A stretch of DNA of 49,516 nucleotides from Asparagopsis taxiformis (Eukaryota; Rhodophyta; Florideophyceae; Bonnemaisoniales; Bonnemaisoniaceae). The position numbers were made by a program, and so were the translations under genes. Location: assembly GCA_030407315.1 (NCBI GenBank), contig JALQPE010001759.1:1-49516 (forward strand), written 5' to 3'. The notes beneath the pieces are model-generated. The model had not been told where the DNA came from. It worked only from the letters and a program-made list of their open reading frames with translations, and did no database searches. The number at the start of each line of letters is the position of its first letter. Within the stretch, counting starts at the first letter, position 1. Positions 19,956 to 32,352 of the stretch are shown here, in pieces.

Positions 19956-21881
19956 ATGCCTCGTAACCCTACAACAGGACCCTCTAGTGAGGACATAGCG
20001 CCTGCTAGTGACTTATCCGATTCGGATCTGATCGCCGAAGAAGGCGTGGTGATCAACACCCTACAAGATCGGGCTGACCGGATCTTCAACGAACGGTTGG
20101 AAGAGTTCAAGGCTGAATTCAGCACCGTCGTCGAGAAGACTGTTCAAGACCGCAGGGCAGAGATCATAGACGCAACGGTCGAAACCGTAATGGAATTGGT
20201 CGAGCCAAAATTGCTGGCCGCCAGCCGAGAAGCCACCCAAGATCGGGACGCCGAGTTCTTAGCGGAAACCTGGATGCAGGTCAAAGCCGAATTCGCTAAA
20301 CGCGTGTCCCGTTTGGAAACTCGTCTGGAGGAGCTCTCGATTCACGGCTTTAATTCCAGTCCGTTAGGACAACAGGAGTTACCTTCGCGCCGCACCCGAT
20401 CGGCTGACTCCCCCGACCCTACACCCAGTAGGGAGGAAGAAGAAGATCCTCGATTGGATCAAGTCGCAGAAGCGACCCGACACCTGTCCGACCGTGTGGA
20501 CGCCCTCGCTGAGTCACTATCCCAGACAGGGAACATCTCTCGCACGAGACAACACTCCCGTGCCACCGGAATCGAACCGGAAAACCCCTCGTGGGACGAT
20601 GAGGAAGGACCTCTTGAAGAAGGCTTAGTACCCCTGAAGGCTCGCGAACCTGCATTCGACCAGGTGGTCTCCTATCGGTACTACCGACTCAAGAACAAGT
20701 CCTTAACGACCGACACCCCAATGGGGAAACCACGAAGCTTATACAAGCTAACGGAGAAGATCCGTAATTTTAATGCGTCACTAACGCCGTTCGATGGTAC
20801 GGAACCTATCGACATCCTCCGGTTCCTCGCGGAATTTCAAGATGCATGTGATTCATGCGGAGTCTCGGAAGGAGAAGCTACCAAGTTACTCAAGTATTTC
20901 CTAGAAGGAGAACCTCAACGATTCATCGCCGCCGAGGCGCGGAAGCGCAAGCTTCTCAACCATCTGCATCAGCAGATCACTTGGCCTCAAGCCGTTAACT
21001 CCCTTCTGGCTCGCTACGCGACGGACAATGTCCTAGCGGACGCATATGACGCAGTAACGCGTATACGGCAAGGGCCGGATGAAGATGAAGCTACATACAC
21101 AGACAGACTGCAGGACGCTGCTCTCCTGTGTGCGAACGTCTTCTCGGAAAGAGACTTGGTCAACTACTACCTCAAGGGCCTACGCCCAGAGGTTAAACAC
21201 ACCGTCAAGGTGACTATAGGCCGCAGTGGCGGAGAAGATTTTCTTGCTGTCCGTAACCTTGCTAAAGGACTCGGGGACTCTCTACGAGCTTCGCTACCTG
21301 CAAAGCCAAAGGCTTACCCTACCCGGGAAATCGCTGATCGCAAACGCAAAGCGATGCTCGCCACCGTACCCGGGGAGCCGTCCGCGACACCGCGGACCCC
21401 ATCGCCGACTTTACCTATCCCTTCTGGGAATTCAACGGGTGCTCCAATGCAGGCCCCTACCCTAACGGGAGAACATCTTAAACTCGCTGAGTCTATGATC
21501 CCCGAGGGGGCTGTTACCTGGAGATGCTCTGGCTGTCGCCAACCGGGGCACGTGCTATACACTTGCCCTTACCTACCACCCTCTGTGGGAACCTACTTCG
21601 CCTTTGCGAACTACGCTTACCAACAAGAACCGGAGCAGGTCATGCGCCGCCAACAGCGCCAGTCCGACCGGTTCAAACGAAAAAGGGATTACCCTAAGGC
21701 CGTTCTCCAACGGTCAAACCCTCCAACACGCATGGTTGCGTTCGCCGATGACGAAAATCATCCCAGACCGGGCCCTCTGAGGCGAGACGTTTTAGAATGT
21801 AACGGATCTTCCGTAACGGCTCAAGACGTTGCCGACGCCTTAGAAACCTCCGACGACTCCGAAACGTCGTCGGAAAACTAG
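19956..21881 (+). CDS. gag: Element 1 Gag
   Basis: Intact 641-residue capsid/nucleocapsid polyprotein starting at MPRNPTTGPSSED (ATG 19956; the frame is open slightly further up but has no ATG). Residues 20-200 are acidic and coiled-coil-like. Residues about 270-440 match the retrotransposon Gag fold (FDGTEPIDILRFLAEFQDAC through YYLKGLRPEVK). A CCHC zinc knuckle, CSGCRQPGHVLYTC, lies near residue 525. It would assemble cytoplasmic particles that package the RNA. The frame ends TCG GAA AAC TAG; pol lies in the -1 frame, open across the gag stop. This is the only complete gag in the window. Confidence 0.93.
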   Translation: MPRNPTTGPSSEDIAPASDLSDSDLIAEEGVVINTLQDRADRIFNERLEEFKAEFSTVVEKTVQDRRAEIIDATVETVMELVEPKLLAASREATQDRDAEFLAETWMQVKAEFAKRVSRLETRLEELSIHGFNSSPLGQQELPSRRTRSADSPDPTPSREEEEDPRLDQVAEATRHLSDRVDALAESLSQTGNISRTRQHSRATGIEPENPSWDDEEGPLEEGLVPLKAREPAFDQVVSYRYYRLKNKSLTTDTPMGKPRSLYKLTEKIRNFNASLTPFDGTEPIDILRFLAEFQDACDSCGVSEGEATKLLKYFLEGEPQRFIAAEARKRKLLNHLHQQITWPQAVNSLLARYATDNVLADAYDAVTRIRQGPDEDEATYTDRLQDAALLCANVFSERDLVNYYLKGLRPEVKHTVKVTIGRSGGEDFLAVRNLAKGLGDSLRASLPAKPKAYPTREIADRKRKAMLATVPGEPSATPRTPSPTLPIPSGNSTGAPMQAPTLTGEHLKLAESMIPEGAVTWRCSGCRQPGHVLYTCPYLPPSVGTYFAFANYAYQQEPEQVMRRQQRQSDRFKRKRDYPKAVLQRSNPPTRMVAFADDENHPRPGPLRRDVLECNGSSVTAQDVADALETSDDSETSSEN

Positions 21882-24800
21882 CGACGGGGAGTGAGGTGTC
21901 GCACTCCCGTCAGGAGGTGGAGCGATTACGCTATTCAGTGGACATCTCACCACAACCACCTCCACAGGCAAAGGTCTATCCCTTCGGGGAACAACTGCCT
22001 TTCCAGACACCAAACCACTCGGGCTCCCCCACAGGGACTCGAACAAAAAGGCCGAGAGCCTCATGCTTGCTTAAGGCCGCCCATTACGTAGTAATGGGAT
22101 CCATCGGGCTCGATCCGTCAGTCCTCACGCCTATGCGTATGGTGATGGACACCGGGTCCGGACCATCGGTCATCCACGAAAGGAGCTTACCCAGCAACTG
22201 GGAACGGTTTCAAGTCCCGACGGGAAAAGTTCCACCATTGGCCGATGCCAACGGCAACCCTCTGCGGATAACTGGCAAGATCAAACTGACTCTACAGTTA
22301 GGCTACAAATCCTTTGAGGAGGAATTCTTCGTCGCGCCTAGATTGGCCGTACCCCTCATCCTGGGAACTGGGGCGATGAATAACCACGTAGACGCAATTA
22401 GGTGCCGGGCCCAACGAATCGATATTCACGACGGCGGCTCGATAGCTATCCTAGTGATGTCGTCTGTACATAAAACATCCCCCGCTCTCTCGTGCTACGT
22501 GGATGCCCTGCGACCCTCTAACGGGATTAACCTAGACCGCCAGTCTCACGGCATTCGATTATCACACAGTGTGACTATTCCCCCGCGAAGTCAAGTAACA
22601 ACCACTGTCGTGTGCGCCGGCGGCGGCTTGAGTATACTCACCCCGAGAGATCGGATCCTTCAAAGGCACCGAGTCTCCATCCCAAATGGGGTTAAGGAAG
22701 TCATCCCGCGACAGGAATTCCTAACTATCTTAACTAACTTCGGTATGTCCGACAAGTACCTCCCAAAAGGAACAGTCATAGGCTACGCCCTTCGGGCGCC
22801 CGAACGGCCGATGCGCCCCATGGCTCTCCGCCGTCCGACCTCCTCCCAACAAGCCTTCCCTGTGGCAACCACTCTCCCTCAGGGGACTGAGGCTGATGCC
22901 ACTCGACCATTAAGCTGGAAGCAAGAAGTCTCTCTAGACCATCTTGGTCAAGCCCCGTTACGGGAGAGCATCCTCGAAATGTTGTCTCACCACGAGTCTA
23001 TGTGGGATGGATCCCTGGGGGATATCCGTGCTACGGAGCACCGAATCGATATTATGGAAGGGAGCAAGCCCAGGCGGCAACAACCCTACCGGATGGGACC
23101 CGCTCGACGAGAGATTGCGCGTAAGGAAATTACCAGCATGCTGGAAAAAGGAGTGATTGAACCTTCGACCTCCGAATGGGCTAGCCCGGTTGTACTTGTC
23201 CCGAAGAAGGATGGTAAATTACGCTTTTGCGTCGACTATAGGGGTCTTAACGACATCACTGTCAATGACGTGTACCCCCTTCCACGAATGGATGATTGTA
23301 TTGACTCCCTCGGAGATGCTCAGGTATTCACTACCTTGGATTGTAACTCTGGGTACTGGCAAATACCCGTTGCACAGGACGACCGTGACAAGACGGCGTT
23401 TACCTCCCACTTGGGAACCTACCGTTTCAAACGCCTTCCTTTTGGCTTGAAGAATGCTCCGGCCACGTTCCAACGTGCTATCGATATCATATTGAGCGGC
23501 GTTCGCTGGCAGACTTGTCTGATATACTTAGACGATGTGATCGTATTCTCCCGGGACGAAGCGGAACACCTCCACCATGTGGACCAGGTTCTCTCTCTCC
23601 TACGGAAGGCAGGGGTCACCCTAAAGTTGACAAAGTGTCAATTCTTCGAAAAGAAGGTTGACTACCTTGGTCATGTCGTGATGCCAGGCAAGCTAGCCGT
23701 CGCACAAAACGCCACCGCGGCAATCGCCAATGCGGTCTTTCCCCAAACTCCCACGCAGATGCGCTCCTTCCTAGGAAGTTGCGGAGTCTTCCGCCGATTC
23801 ATTAAAGGATACGCGGCAATTGCCCACCCCTTAAACGAAATGCTGACCAAAGACAACATCCCTAAGTTCGGGAAAGAACCTCCCACTGAGGAGCAACAAT
23901 GCGCATTCACTGCCCTCAAGGAGGTCATGATCAAGCCACCGATACTAGCACTACCCAAGCTAGGTAAATCCTACACCGTGGACACGGACGCGTCCGCGTA
24001 CCAAATAGGATGCGCGCTGCTACAGCAGCAGGAGGAAGGGAATGACCTCAAGCCAATCGGCTATTGGTCGCGAACGCTAACCAAACCTGAAAGAGGATAC
24101 TCCCCCACAGAACGCGAATGCTTAGCCGTCGTGTGGGCTGTCACTACCCTACGTCCATACTTGGAGCAAACGAAGTTTGTCGTTCGAACGGACCATAACG
24201 CGCTGCGATGGCTTATGAATATCAATGACCCCTCGGGGAGACTATGCCGTTGGCGCCTCCGACTTGCGGAATTCGATTACCAAATCGTCTACCGACCCGG
24301 TCGGGTTCACCAACTACCAGACGCCTTATCGCGTGTAGAAACCACCGGCGAGACGCCCATCCCCATCGACGATGAAATACCAACTCTGTTGGCTACGCGA
24401 GCACCACCGGGTGAAACGCACCCCGACGATGACATCGATGTTTGGTACTATGACCTTTCTCTAGCCAGAGACGTGGAGAAACAATCTACCTCCAAAGGTT
24501 CCCCCGTCCTAACAACTCATCCGCATACGGAAAACTTTAACCCAATAACTCTCAAGGAGTGGCTCGAGGAGCAACAAGCCGACGATTTCTGCCAACAGGC
24601 ACTTGCCTCCCAGAAGTCTGACTCGCTCTTCTTCGAGGATGAAGACGGTGTCCTCTGTAGGAAGTCTAAGTTGGACGGATCATTCCAGATTGTAGTACCC
24701 AAAGCCTTGCGGCTACGCCTACTGACAATGAGCCACCATGGCCTATTAGCAGGACACCCTGGTCAAAATCGCATGTACGACACGATGCGCTTATCCTACT

Positions 24801-26760
24801 ACTGGCCTGCAATGGCTGCGGACATAACCGGAACAGTGGAACGCTGTTCAGCGTGCGCAAAGAACCGGCTACGGTTGCGCAAACATGCGAGCACCCTTCA
24901 GCTGTTCCCAGCTACCATTCCTCTGGATGACGTCGCGATTGACCTCCTCGGTCCCCTACCACGTACCAAGAAAGGCAATGTGCACCTACTGGTGATATCA
25001 TGCCGCTTTACCAAGCTCACCCAAGTGGTTCCCTTGCGAAGCATCACAGCCTACCATGTGGCAGTGGCCTTCTGTACACACTGGGTGTTCAAGTACGGTC
25101 CCCCACGGACATTATTATCAGACAATGGTCCACAATTTGCGTCAAAGTTCTTCCAGGCCGTCTGCCTCCAGTTGGGAACGAAGAACGTCTTCACGACGGC
25201 ATACCATCCCCAGACAAATGGGAAGTCGAACGGTACAATCGCACCATGTTGAACATGCTACGTAATTACGTCAATGATAACCAGGATGACTGGGATGTCT
25301 ACGCACCAGCGTTAACGTATGCGTACAATACGCACGTGCATCGCACAACGGGTACCACACCGTTCGACCTAATCCTAAGCCGCCCTCCGCCACCATACGC
25401 GACACACCACTCGGTGAGACGAAGAACAACGCCGGATGCGTTCACGAAGCAAGACTTCTTACGCCGTATCACGGACACCATCAAGCTGGCAGGTAAACGT
25501 CTACACAGCGCACAGGCGCGATACAAACGCAACTTCGACCGGTCGATCCGGAAGTCCAAACGACTCATCACGACCGATGATTATGTGTACCTGGACAACC
25601 CAGAAGTCCGCGAACGGAATAAGCTAACCCCGATAGCCCAAGGTCCCTACAGGGTTATCCGTGCCGGACGGCGTACGGTGTACATTGATCGCGACGGTAT
25701 CACCGAAAAGGTTAGCCTCGACAGAGTCGCACTCGCTCCTCGTCCGGAAGACAATCAAACGTCATCCCTTGCATCACCCCCCGCTAAGGCGCGCGACACA
25801 CCATCAGGTACAGACGCCCTCGCGTCGGCTACACAACACCACCAACCGCCGAGCAGACAACAAAGCGCACAAAGCGGAGCACCCCCACCAAGTCCTACGC
25901 AGGAACCTCCCACCATGGAGCATACACCACCTTCGCGACAACCTACAATTAGGATGACCCGAGAAGGTAGTGGCTTGGGACAAACCACCCTTCAGGAGGG
26001 GGCCCCCGACGCTATACGCGTAAGCCAAAATCTTCCACCACCCTCTCGGGACGAGCGCAATAAACCGCCACCCTCGGGTAGTGCACCCACAATCGGGAGC
26101 GAGGCACACGACCTAAGTCGCTCACTTGGACATCAACAAACCACACCCATGGTATCACCCGAGCCGCGTCGCACGCAATTGCGAAGAAGTCAGCGACGAA
26201 GACGCCAGGACAACACTGCCGATGCAGATCAACAGCAACGCCCCAACCCTAACCGGGCTCATACACAGCACGAGCGAACGCCGCGCCAAACCACGGCAGG
26301 GGCCGACGCCATCTACCCAACCCGAAGGCGCTCGACCCGCACAAATGCGACAAAAGGACAACCACCTGGAGCACGCGGACAGACGCCGGACCTCGTGGGA
26401 CCACAGGCAACCACCCCCAATGGGGAACAAGAAGTATCGCCGCGATCAACTCGCCCAAACGGCGAACAACTTGCTTCCCCCGACGAGGCGGTGGAAATCC
26501 CAAGGGGAAGTGACGACGCCACGCACGCACCCTCAGCGGAGGAGTACCCAATAGACGACCTGGTCGACTACGTCACTGACGACGACGGTGAACAATGGTT
26601 CCTGGTGAAATGGTATGGCTACCGCAAGCCAACATGGACGCAACGTACAAACGTCCCACCCGAATGGGCATCGCGGTACTTCCGTCGAATGCAACGCCAC
26701 AAAGGTAGCAAGCCACCGCGCCGACCGCGCACGCGCACACCCAGAAGTGGGAAGAAGTAG
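21882..26760 (+). pseudogene. pol: Element 1 Pol (PR-RT-RNaseH-IN-chromodomain), one frameshift
   Basis: Counting from 21896, the first frame (to 25252) holds the aspartic protease (MDTGSG, Asp85), reverse transcriptase with YLDD at 544-547, RNase H (DTDAS at 696, RTDHN near 764), the integrase HHCC finger (from His947) and the first two catalytic aspartates (AIDLLG at 1016, SDNGPQF at 1076). Just before the catalytic glutamate (VERYN, 25228-25230) one base is missing after 25222 relative to element 3, so IN ends out of frame. The other frame resumes at VERYN and carries the IN C-terminal part, a Pro/Gln-rich linker and a divergent chromodomain (DDLVDYVTDDDGEQWFLVKW followed by YGYRKPTWTQ), ending at 26760. 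Apart from this base pol looks complete. Given the young LTRs, a consensus error is as likely as a real mutation. Confidence 0.93.
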
Positions 26761-27082
26761 CACAACCCCGCAGGGACGACAACCTAACAAAGGGACGAGT
26801 CCACCCGGTGGGTATGCGACGGGTACCGAGGCCTCGGGAGGCTAGGCCGAAAAGGGCGCACTATATGTCTGCACACCGCCAACCGGAGAGAAATTAGGAA
26901 ATTTGGAAAAACAAAAAAATTCGCTAACAAGGCTTTCAACAAAACAAGTCAACACGTCAACGTGATGATGCATCTTTAGTGTACCTCAAAGGTGCCTCAG
27001 GACTACCTGATGAACAAAGGCGCAACGCAGAAGCGTGTTCAAACTACCCTTAGAGGTTTCGCACGAAGGCGATTGCCTGTCC
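26761..27082. other. Spacer between pol and the antisense ORF in element 1
   Basis: Tail-to-tail spacer between the sense pol stop and the antisense ORF stop. It is A-rich around 26890-26945. No poly(A) signal is obvious on either strand. Confidence 0.45.
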
Positions 27083-30000
27083 TCAGCGACGATAGTGGCT
27101 CGAAGGCCGAGCCCGATGGGAAGCAGACGGTGCCGCAGGGGCGGGAGCACGCACGTTCATCGAAGGACGAGGATGGCGGGGTGGAACCCTTGCGTAGGTC
27201 GGGTTGCGACGCAAACCACGCTGCAGAACAGCACCAGCACCCCGACGGTGGGCAGGCACAGGGCCATGAGAAGGCGCGAACGCGGGAGCGGCTACCTCAA
27301 CCGTGGGAACAGACGCCGAACGCGGAGATAAGTCCGGCGATTCAGGCGACCCTATCCGGGCATCCAATCGCGCGAGCAAAAGGGTATCAGCACCCGCGGC
27401 ACCCACGGGGGAACGAAGACGAGTACGCACGTTGCGCTCCGGAGAACCGTCATCAGGAGAACGAGCACGCCGACGCGAGTAACCAGGCTGAACCACCTCC
27501 TCGCCACCCCCTCCGGGAACAGCGCGCACGGCAGCAGTCGCTTGCTGTAGCTGACGCCGGGCGTCTTCTAATTCATCTTCTAATTCCCCGACCCGGGCCC
27601 GCAACTCCGCCGCATCATGGCGCGCTGCCTCAATCTCCTTATCCGCCACGCGGCGACGTCCACGTTCTTCATGGAGGCGTTCTCGGGCGACGTTACGCTG
27701 CTCGCGTCCATGCTTGTAGCGATTAGCTAACGTAATACATGACAGCGCAAGCGTATCCAACGCGGAGAGGACAACATAACGCCCATTGGCAGATACAAAA
27801 ATAGAAGCGATCGTGCCATCCCCGATTTCCTCGGCCAACTGCCGCACTCGCGGAACCGACATCAACTCGCGACCGGACAATTCCCCACGTAGGATGTTCA
27901 CAGCCGCAGGCTGACGCGGAGTACCGTCATCACCATTAATGGATGGCTCCGAGCCCTTGTCAGACGACATGAATGCCTCCACGGCGGGTCCCATCTGCGA
28001 AGGCGGGGCAGCCACGGGCTGAGGGGCTGGCGCGGTAGGCGTAGTGTCCATCGGGACAGGCCTTTCGTACAAGTCAGCGGAACCACCAGGTGGTAAGGGA
28101 GCGACAGGAGCAAAACTCCGCCCTGCGTAGGGAGACCTACCCCCCGGGCCGCCCAGTTCGGCATTCCACCACGGACGCGGTACAAACGCTTCGCCAACCG
28201 GCTGGTACTTGTAAGACTCGGGGTGCCCATCGGAGTAAGTCTCAGGCTCCAGGCCGTAATACCCGTCATCGGTAAATTCACCAGCCCTTCGGTAAGGAGG
28301 TAGCTCCGCTGCCGTACCCTCTCGATGGTTCAACACATTGATACGCAACGCCCTCACCGGCAAATCACTAGTCGTGAAGATAACCACCTTTTCCGGCGCG
28401 AGCCCAGTAATGTTGGTACTCACCATCTCCTGCGGATAGTCACCGCTCCCACGAGCTACCTCCAACAACCTTCGGACCACCGATGCCGGTAATTCCCGAC
28501 TATGGGGAACGACCGCCGACTGCGGTACCGACGTGATGTCATGCCAAGTACGGCTTACCTTTTCGATGAGTGTCGTGTCCAACACCGGCACGAAGCCCCG
28601 CGTCTCAGCGATACGAGCCAACTCGATCCCTATCAGGACTTCCCTCTCCAATTCGAGATAAGAAAGGAACCTGTCGCGTTGCCAAGCGGGCGCCTCGTGA
28701 AGAGCGGAATGATGGAAATACACCAGTGACGGTGGGTCGGCAATCGGCAAACACATCGGTGGAGATGACTTTCCTTCCCAACTGGGATCGTCCCACAGCA
28801 AGTCCAGGGTCTCTGGAGGAACATTCATCGAACGCGTAAGCGGCTCAACGGAGCTTCCATTGCGGTGCGCGAAGACGCGATAATCATTCGCCGTCACCTG
28901 GCGCCCCAACATACGGGAAGTCGCCCTTGCGTGCACACGCATATGATGCTCGTAATGACCTGTGTCGGGACGAGGGGGGTACGCGAACCAGCGAGACCGA
29001 ACTATCGGCATGTCCTTCACCGTTCCTTGGTAGGACTCCAACTGGAACAACCGACGGTTCATGCGTTCAACGTAAAGTGCATCCCCGGGATGGAGCAGGA
29101 AGGTCCTATCGCTGAATAGCGTGTGAGGGACGCGGAAGTGACGCATCGGGCGACTCGAAGGGAGACGGGCATACGCCGACCAGCACTCGTTCTGTACCTG
29201 GTGACTCTGCCCTCGGAGGGAACTCATGAGAAACATGTCGCGACGCAATTCGCTTCTCGGACGGTCGGTAAATTCCCTACGAGGGAGCCGCGCAAACGGA
29301 TAATGTTCCCAAGGGGCCACCAACTCACGCCTGAAAGGCAAGACCCTAGAATCGAACACCATCAGCTCATCAGCATTGGCAGGGTAGAACTCCCCAGGGA
29401 AACGCCAGTTGGCAGTGGGTTTCGGAACCCTAACGGGAGTGTCGTAGGACGTGGCCGCCGGTGTTGAGGCAGGCGCGGCAGCGTACGGATCGACCAAGGT
29501 TGTGCCCGATGGCCTCTCGCTTAAAGAAGCAGTAACGGGAACTGCACCGGACCCACTCTGGGTAGCTCCGCCGGCAGAGGTGTAAGGGTCCGCAGCCAAC
29601 CCAACGACCCGAGTATTTGCCTTCTCGGCTTCCGCCCGGCGGCCTCTCTGCGTAACTCTTCCTCCCTACGCTTACGTGCGTCTGCCAGGATCTGCTGGTT
29701 GCGGCGACCATATTCCTCATAAGGGTTCGCCGAAGCGCTACGACCCGAGGGGTACGAACCGCTGAGGCGGAGGGCCGGGCCATAGTGGACCGGGAACTCG
29801 GCTGAGGCTTAACAGACGATTGCCTCGTGGGCTTCGGCGTCGCGCCTCCTTCGGCGATAACCTCGACAACGTCGCCGGTATCCGCCGGCATGGCCCCTTG
29901 CGGGGGCGAACCGGTAATCTTGGCGGGCTCAGTTGCGTGTGACGACGGCGTAGCCGATGACTGTTTGGCAGCTGCCACCGGAGTGGCAGGCTTCTGGGAA

Positions 30001-30365
30001 GCAGGCGAGTCGGCTGGGCCGAGGCTGCGCCCTTGCGAACTTCTCCCGGTTGGGGTGGCTGTCTTATCGGAGCGAGCGGGAGTCGCAGTGTCCTTGTCAA
30101 CCGGTGAAGCCTGAGTGATTGGCGCTTTCGAGGAAGTCGAGCGAGTCCGAGTGGACGGCTGAGTAGCGGGCTCCGGAGGCGCACTCGTAGCCGGCGCGGA
30201 GGACGATTTGGTCGACGCTGGCGCGGCCCCGGTACGGGATGACGAAGCTTGATGACGGGTCGTGGGACGACGCACGCTCGAGCGCGTAGTCGGTCGGTTG
30301 GGCGAACCCATATCTTCTTTCTCCTCCTCTGAGGATTCGAATTGAATCGGCGCGCGGGGAGCCAT
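27083..30365 (-). pseudogene. Element 1 antisense ORF protein, two frameshifts
   Basis: Runs opposite to gag-pol, from ATG 30365 towards pol, about 1090 codons. Order: Ser/Thr/Pro-rich N-terminal region beginning MAPRAPIQFESSEEE; a short basic helix (RRNQQILADARKRREEELRR); a conserved globular region (ANWRFPGEFYPANADEL, then FLLHPGDALYVERMN, WFAYPPRP, YRVFAHRNGSS, PPSLVYFHHSALHEAP); a Pro/Tyr-rich linker; a coiled coil (about 27720-27530); and a basic Arg-rich tail. Compared with element 3, one base is missing near 29745 and another near 29640, splitting it into three frames; the last frame, 838 codons, is open. It matches no family I know. Elements 2, 3 and, distantly, 4 carry the same gene in the same place. 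Antisense ORFs between pol and 3' LTR are known in plant Tat/Ogre/Grande-type elements, but not with this protein, to my knowledge. Confidence 0.8.
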
Positions 30366-30855
30366 TTTACGCCGACGAAGGGCGGTGGAATACGTTGGCG
30401 ATAAAACCCTGTACGGGATAAACCGATGGCCTATTGGCTTAAATCCCCAGCAGAAGAGCTACGGAATTCAACCCTGATGGGGAGGGATCGCAAGGCGAGT
30501 GGCCGGATAGCGAATACGGGCCTCAAAGCGGCGCCACTCACGCGATCACGCGCCTGAGTATCTCGCGATTTGATGCAAGAAACCCTGTGAGGGATGACGG
30601 AAGGGACGCAAGTACAATGCAATTGAACACCGAAGGGGTGAGGCGCGGTACAGCTGAAGGATCAATACAACCGATGTTGTCAATTCCAAAGTGGAAACGG
30701 TCTGGTGGACCTTCGCAAGAGTCGGGTGGACAACAAAAATAGCGCACACGCGTCGGGCGCGGGAGAAATTTTGAATGCCGAAATGCAACGGCTATCGCCA
30801 AAATTTTGTATTTTTTTATTTTTGTCGGGACGACAAATCTCTCAGGAGGGGGCCA
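30366..30855 (-). other. Leader of the antisense ORF and polypurine tract
   Basis: 490 bp between the antisense ATG and the 3' LTR. The plus-strand polypurine tract AGGAGGGGGCCA (30844-30855) abuts the LTR and would prime plus-strand DNA synthesis. The rest must be the 5' leader, and perhaps the promoter, of the antisense transcript. The length is similar in elements 2 (500 bp) and 3 (497 bp). Confidence 0.55.
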
Positions 30856-31538
30856 TGTCGTACCGCCTGGCGGCCCTCCCAATCTGAGCGTGTCGCTTCC
30901 CTATTGGGTACCCACTTAAGGGATGTGCCAATCACAAGGCACCAGCCAACTGGGCGTGTTTCCTGTAATTGGGACAAGCGCAAGGCTGCAAATACCCCAC
31001 TCGGGCCTATCGGCCCCGGCCAAGACCCCACAAGGGGCAAACTTTAACTTAGGCTGATCAGCCATACATTACAATGTAAGCCTACTGGCAATAATCTCGC
31101 GGGTAGGCGGGCGCCAGTAACTGGGTTCTGATTGGTCACTAACTGGATATTTATTCCTAACCACTAACCCTAGCTTACAGTAGACTTAGTATAAAACGGC
31201 CACTGGAATAGCCAGTAGGCACGGTTTCTAGAGTAACGTAAACTCAAGTGGAATTACGACCCATTGGAACAGTGTTTGCATACCTAGTGTTTAACCCTCT
31301 CAGGGACAACCTTAGGGTTAGCTAACAGCTCGACGGATTACGTCACTCGCTCCATCTATACGCCCCTAGCGTGAGCATTCCTATTCGCCTAACCCCTTCC
31401 GGGTAGCGATCCCCTTCTCTCATACGAAACTACCCGCTGGGTATACTATAAGGTTCATCTGCTCTACCACTTCCTCTACCGAGGCTCGGGACACCTGTCG
31501 GGTGGTTTGCCGCTCTAGCGGATTTTCTACCTGCTACA
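30856..31538 (+). repeat. 3' LTR of element 1
   Basis: 683 bp, same length as the 5' LTR with one difference noticed by eye. Followed by six Gs, of which five are the target duplication. Confidence 0.95.
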
Positions 31539-31544
31539 GGGGGG

Positions 31545-31852
31545 ACCGTCTCTTCGGAACGTGCTTGTGTATTCACAACCTTGCTAGCAGGCGACGCTGG
31601 ATCAGCGGTGCCTTTGGCGGCAGTCTAACGCGTTCGCGTTTGCGATTGAGCCGCGGTGGCTGACGGCACGCGTGGCGCTGAAGTCGACGAAGACTTAGCC
31701 GGTGTAGGCGGAACCCCGGTGCGGGAGGAGGAAGCCTGGTGGCGAGTCGTGGGACGGCGAACGCTGGAGCGTGTGGTAGGACGGTTGGGCGAACCCATAT
31801 TGTCTCCTTCCTCTTCAGAGGATTCGAATTGAATCGGAGCACGAGGGGTCAT
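31545..31852 (-). pseudogene. Element 2 antisense ORF, proximal fragment with nonsense codon
   Basis: ATG at 31852 (MTPRAPIQFESSEEE). The frame stops at TAG (31627-31625) where element 3 has TCG at the same codon, so this is a point or two-base nonsense change. The frame then continues to the element 1 insertion at 31544. Confidence 0.85.
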
Positions 31853-32352
31853 CCTAAAAGCCAGTAGAGGCGATGACGGACGTTGATAAAAACCCTGAAG
31901 CGGGACGAACAAGTGGCCTATTGGCTTAAGTCTCCGGGAGGGAGCTGCGCTATTCAACCCAGGAAGGGGGATCGCGAGGCAATGGGCCGAAACGGCGAAT
32001 GCAAGCCACGAATTGGCACCGCTCGTGCGATCACGCGGCTAATTATTTAGCAGATGGACGCAAAAACCCTTTGAGGGATAATGGAAAGGACGCGAATGCG
32101 TGGACGCAGTTGGACACCGAAGGGGTGAATACGCTGTTTCGCGTTAGGACGATGATGAACCTGAAATAGGTATTGATTCCAATAGGAAACGGTCAGGCGG
32201 AACTCGGGAAGAGTCGGATGGACAACACATTTAGTGTGCACGCGCCGCGCGCGGGAAAATTTTGAATTGCACAATGCAACGGCCACAGCCAAAAATTGTA
32301 ATTTTATTTGATCAAATTTTGTCGGGACGACAAATCTCTCAGGAGGGGGCCG
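31853..32352 (-). other. Leader of the element 2 antisense ORF and polypurine tract
   Basis: 500 bp between the antisense ATG and the 3' LTR, ending with AGGAGGGGGCCG (32341-32352), the polypurine tract. Homologous to 39470-39966 in element 3 and, less closely, to 30366-30855. Confidence 0.6.

Larger units (their letters stand above)
19194..31538 (+). mobile_element. Element 1: full-length Ty3/Gypsy chromovirus-like retrotransposon with antisense ORF
   Basis: 12.3 kb bounded by two 683-bp LTRs (TGTCGTACC...CTGCTACA) that I found to differ at one position (C at about 19432, T at about 31094). A five-base target duplication GGGGG flanks it (19189-19193 and 31539-31543), and the empty site can be read in element 3 near 40285. 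Order: LTR, PBS, gag, pol with protease, RT, RNase H, integrase and chromodomain, an oppositely oriented ORF, polypurine tract, LTR. The near-identical LTRs indicate a very recent insertion. It lies inside element 2. Confidence 0.95.

Noticed and set aside
25000..25227. Separate gene start for the chromodomain frame
   Set aside because: The frame before VERYN is a shadow of integrase; it is the frameshifted continuation of pol.
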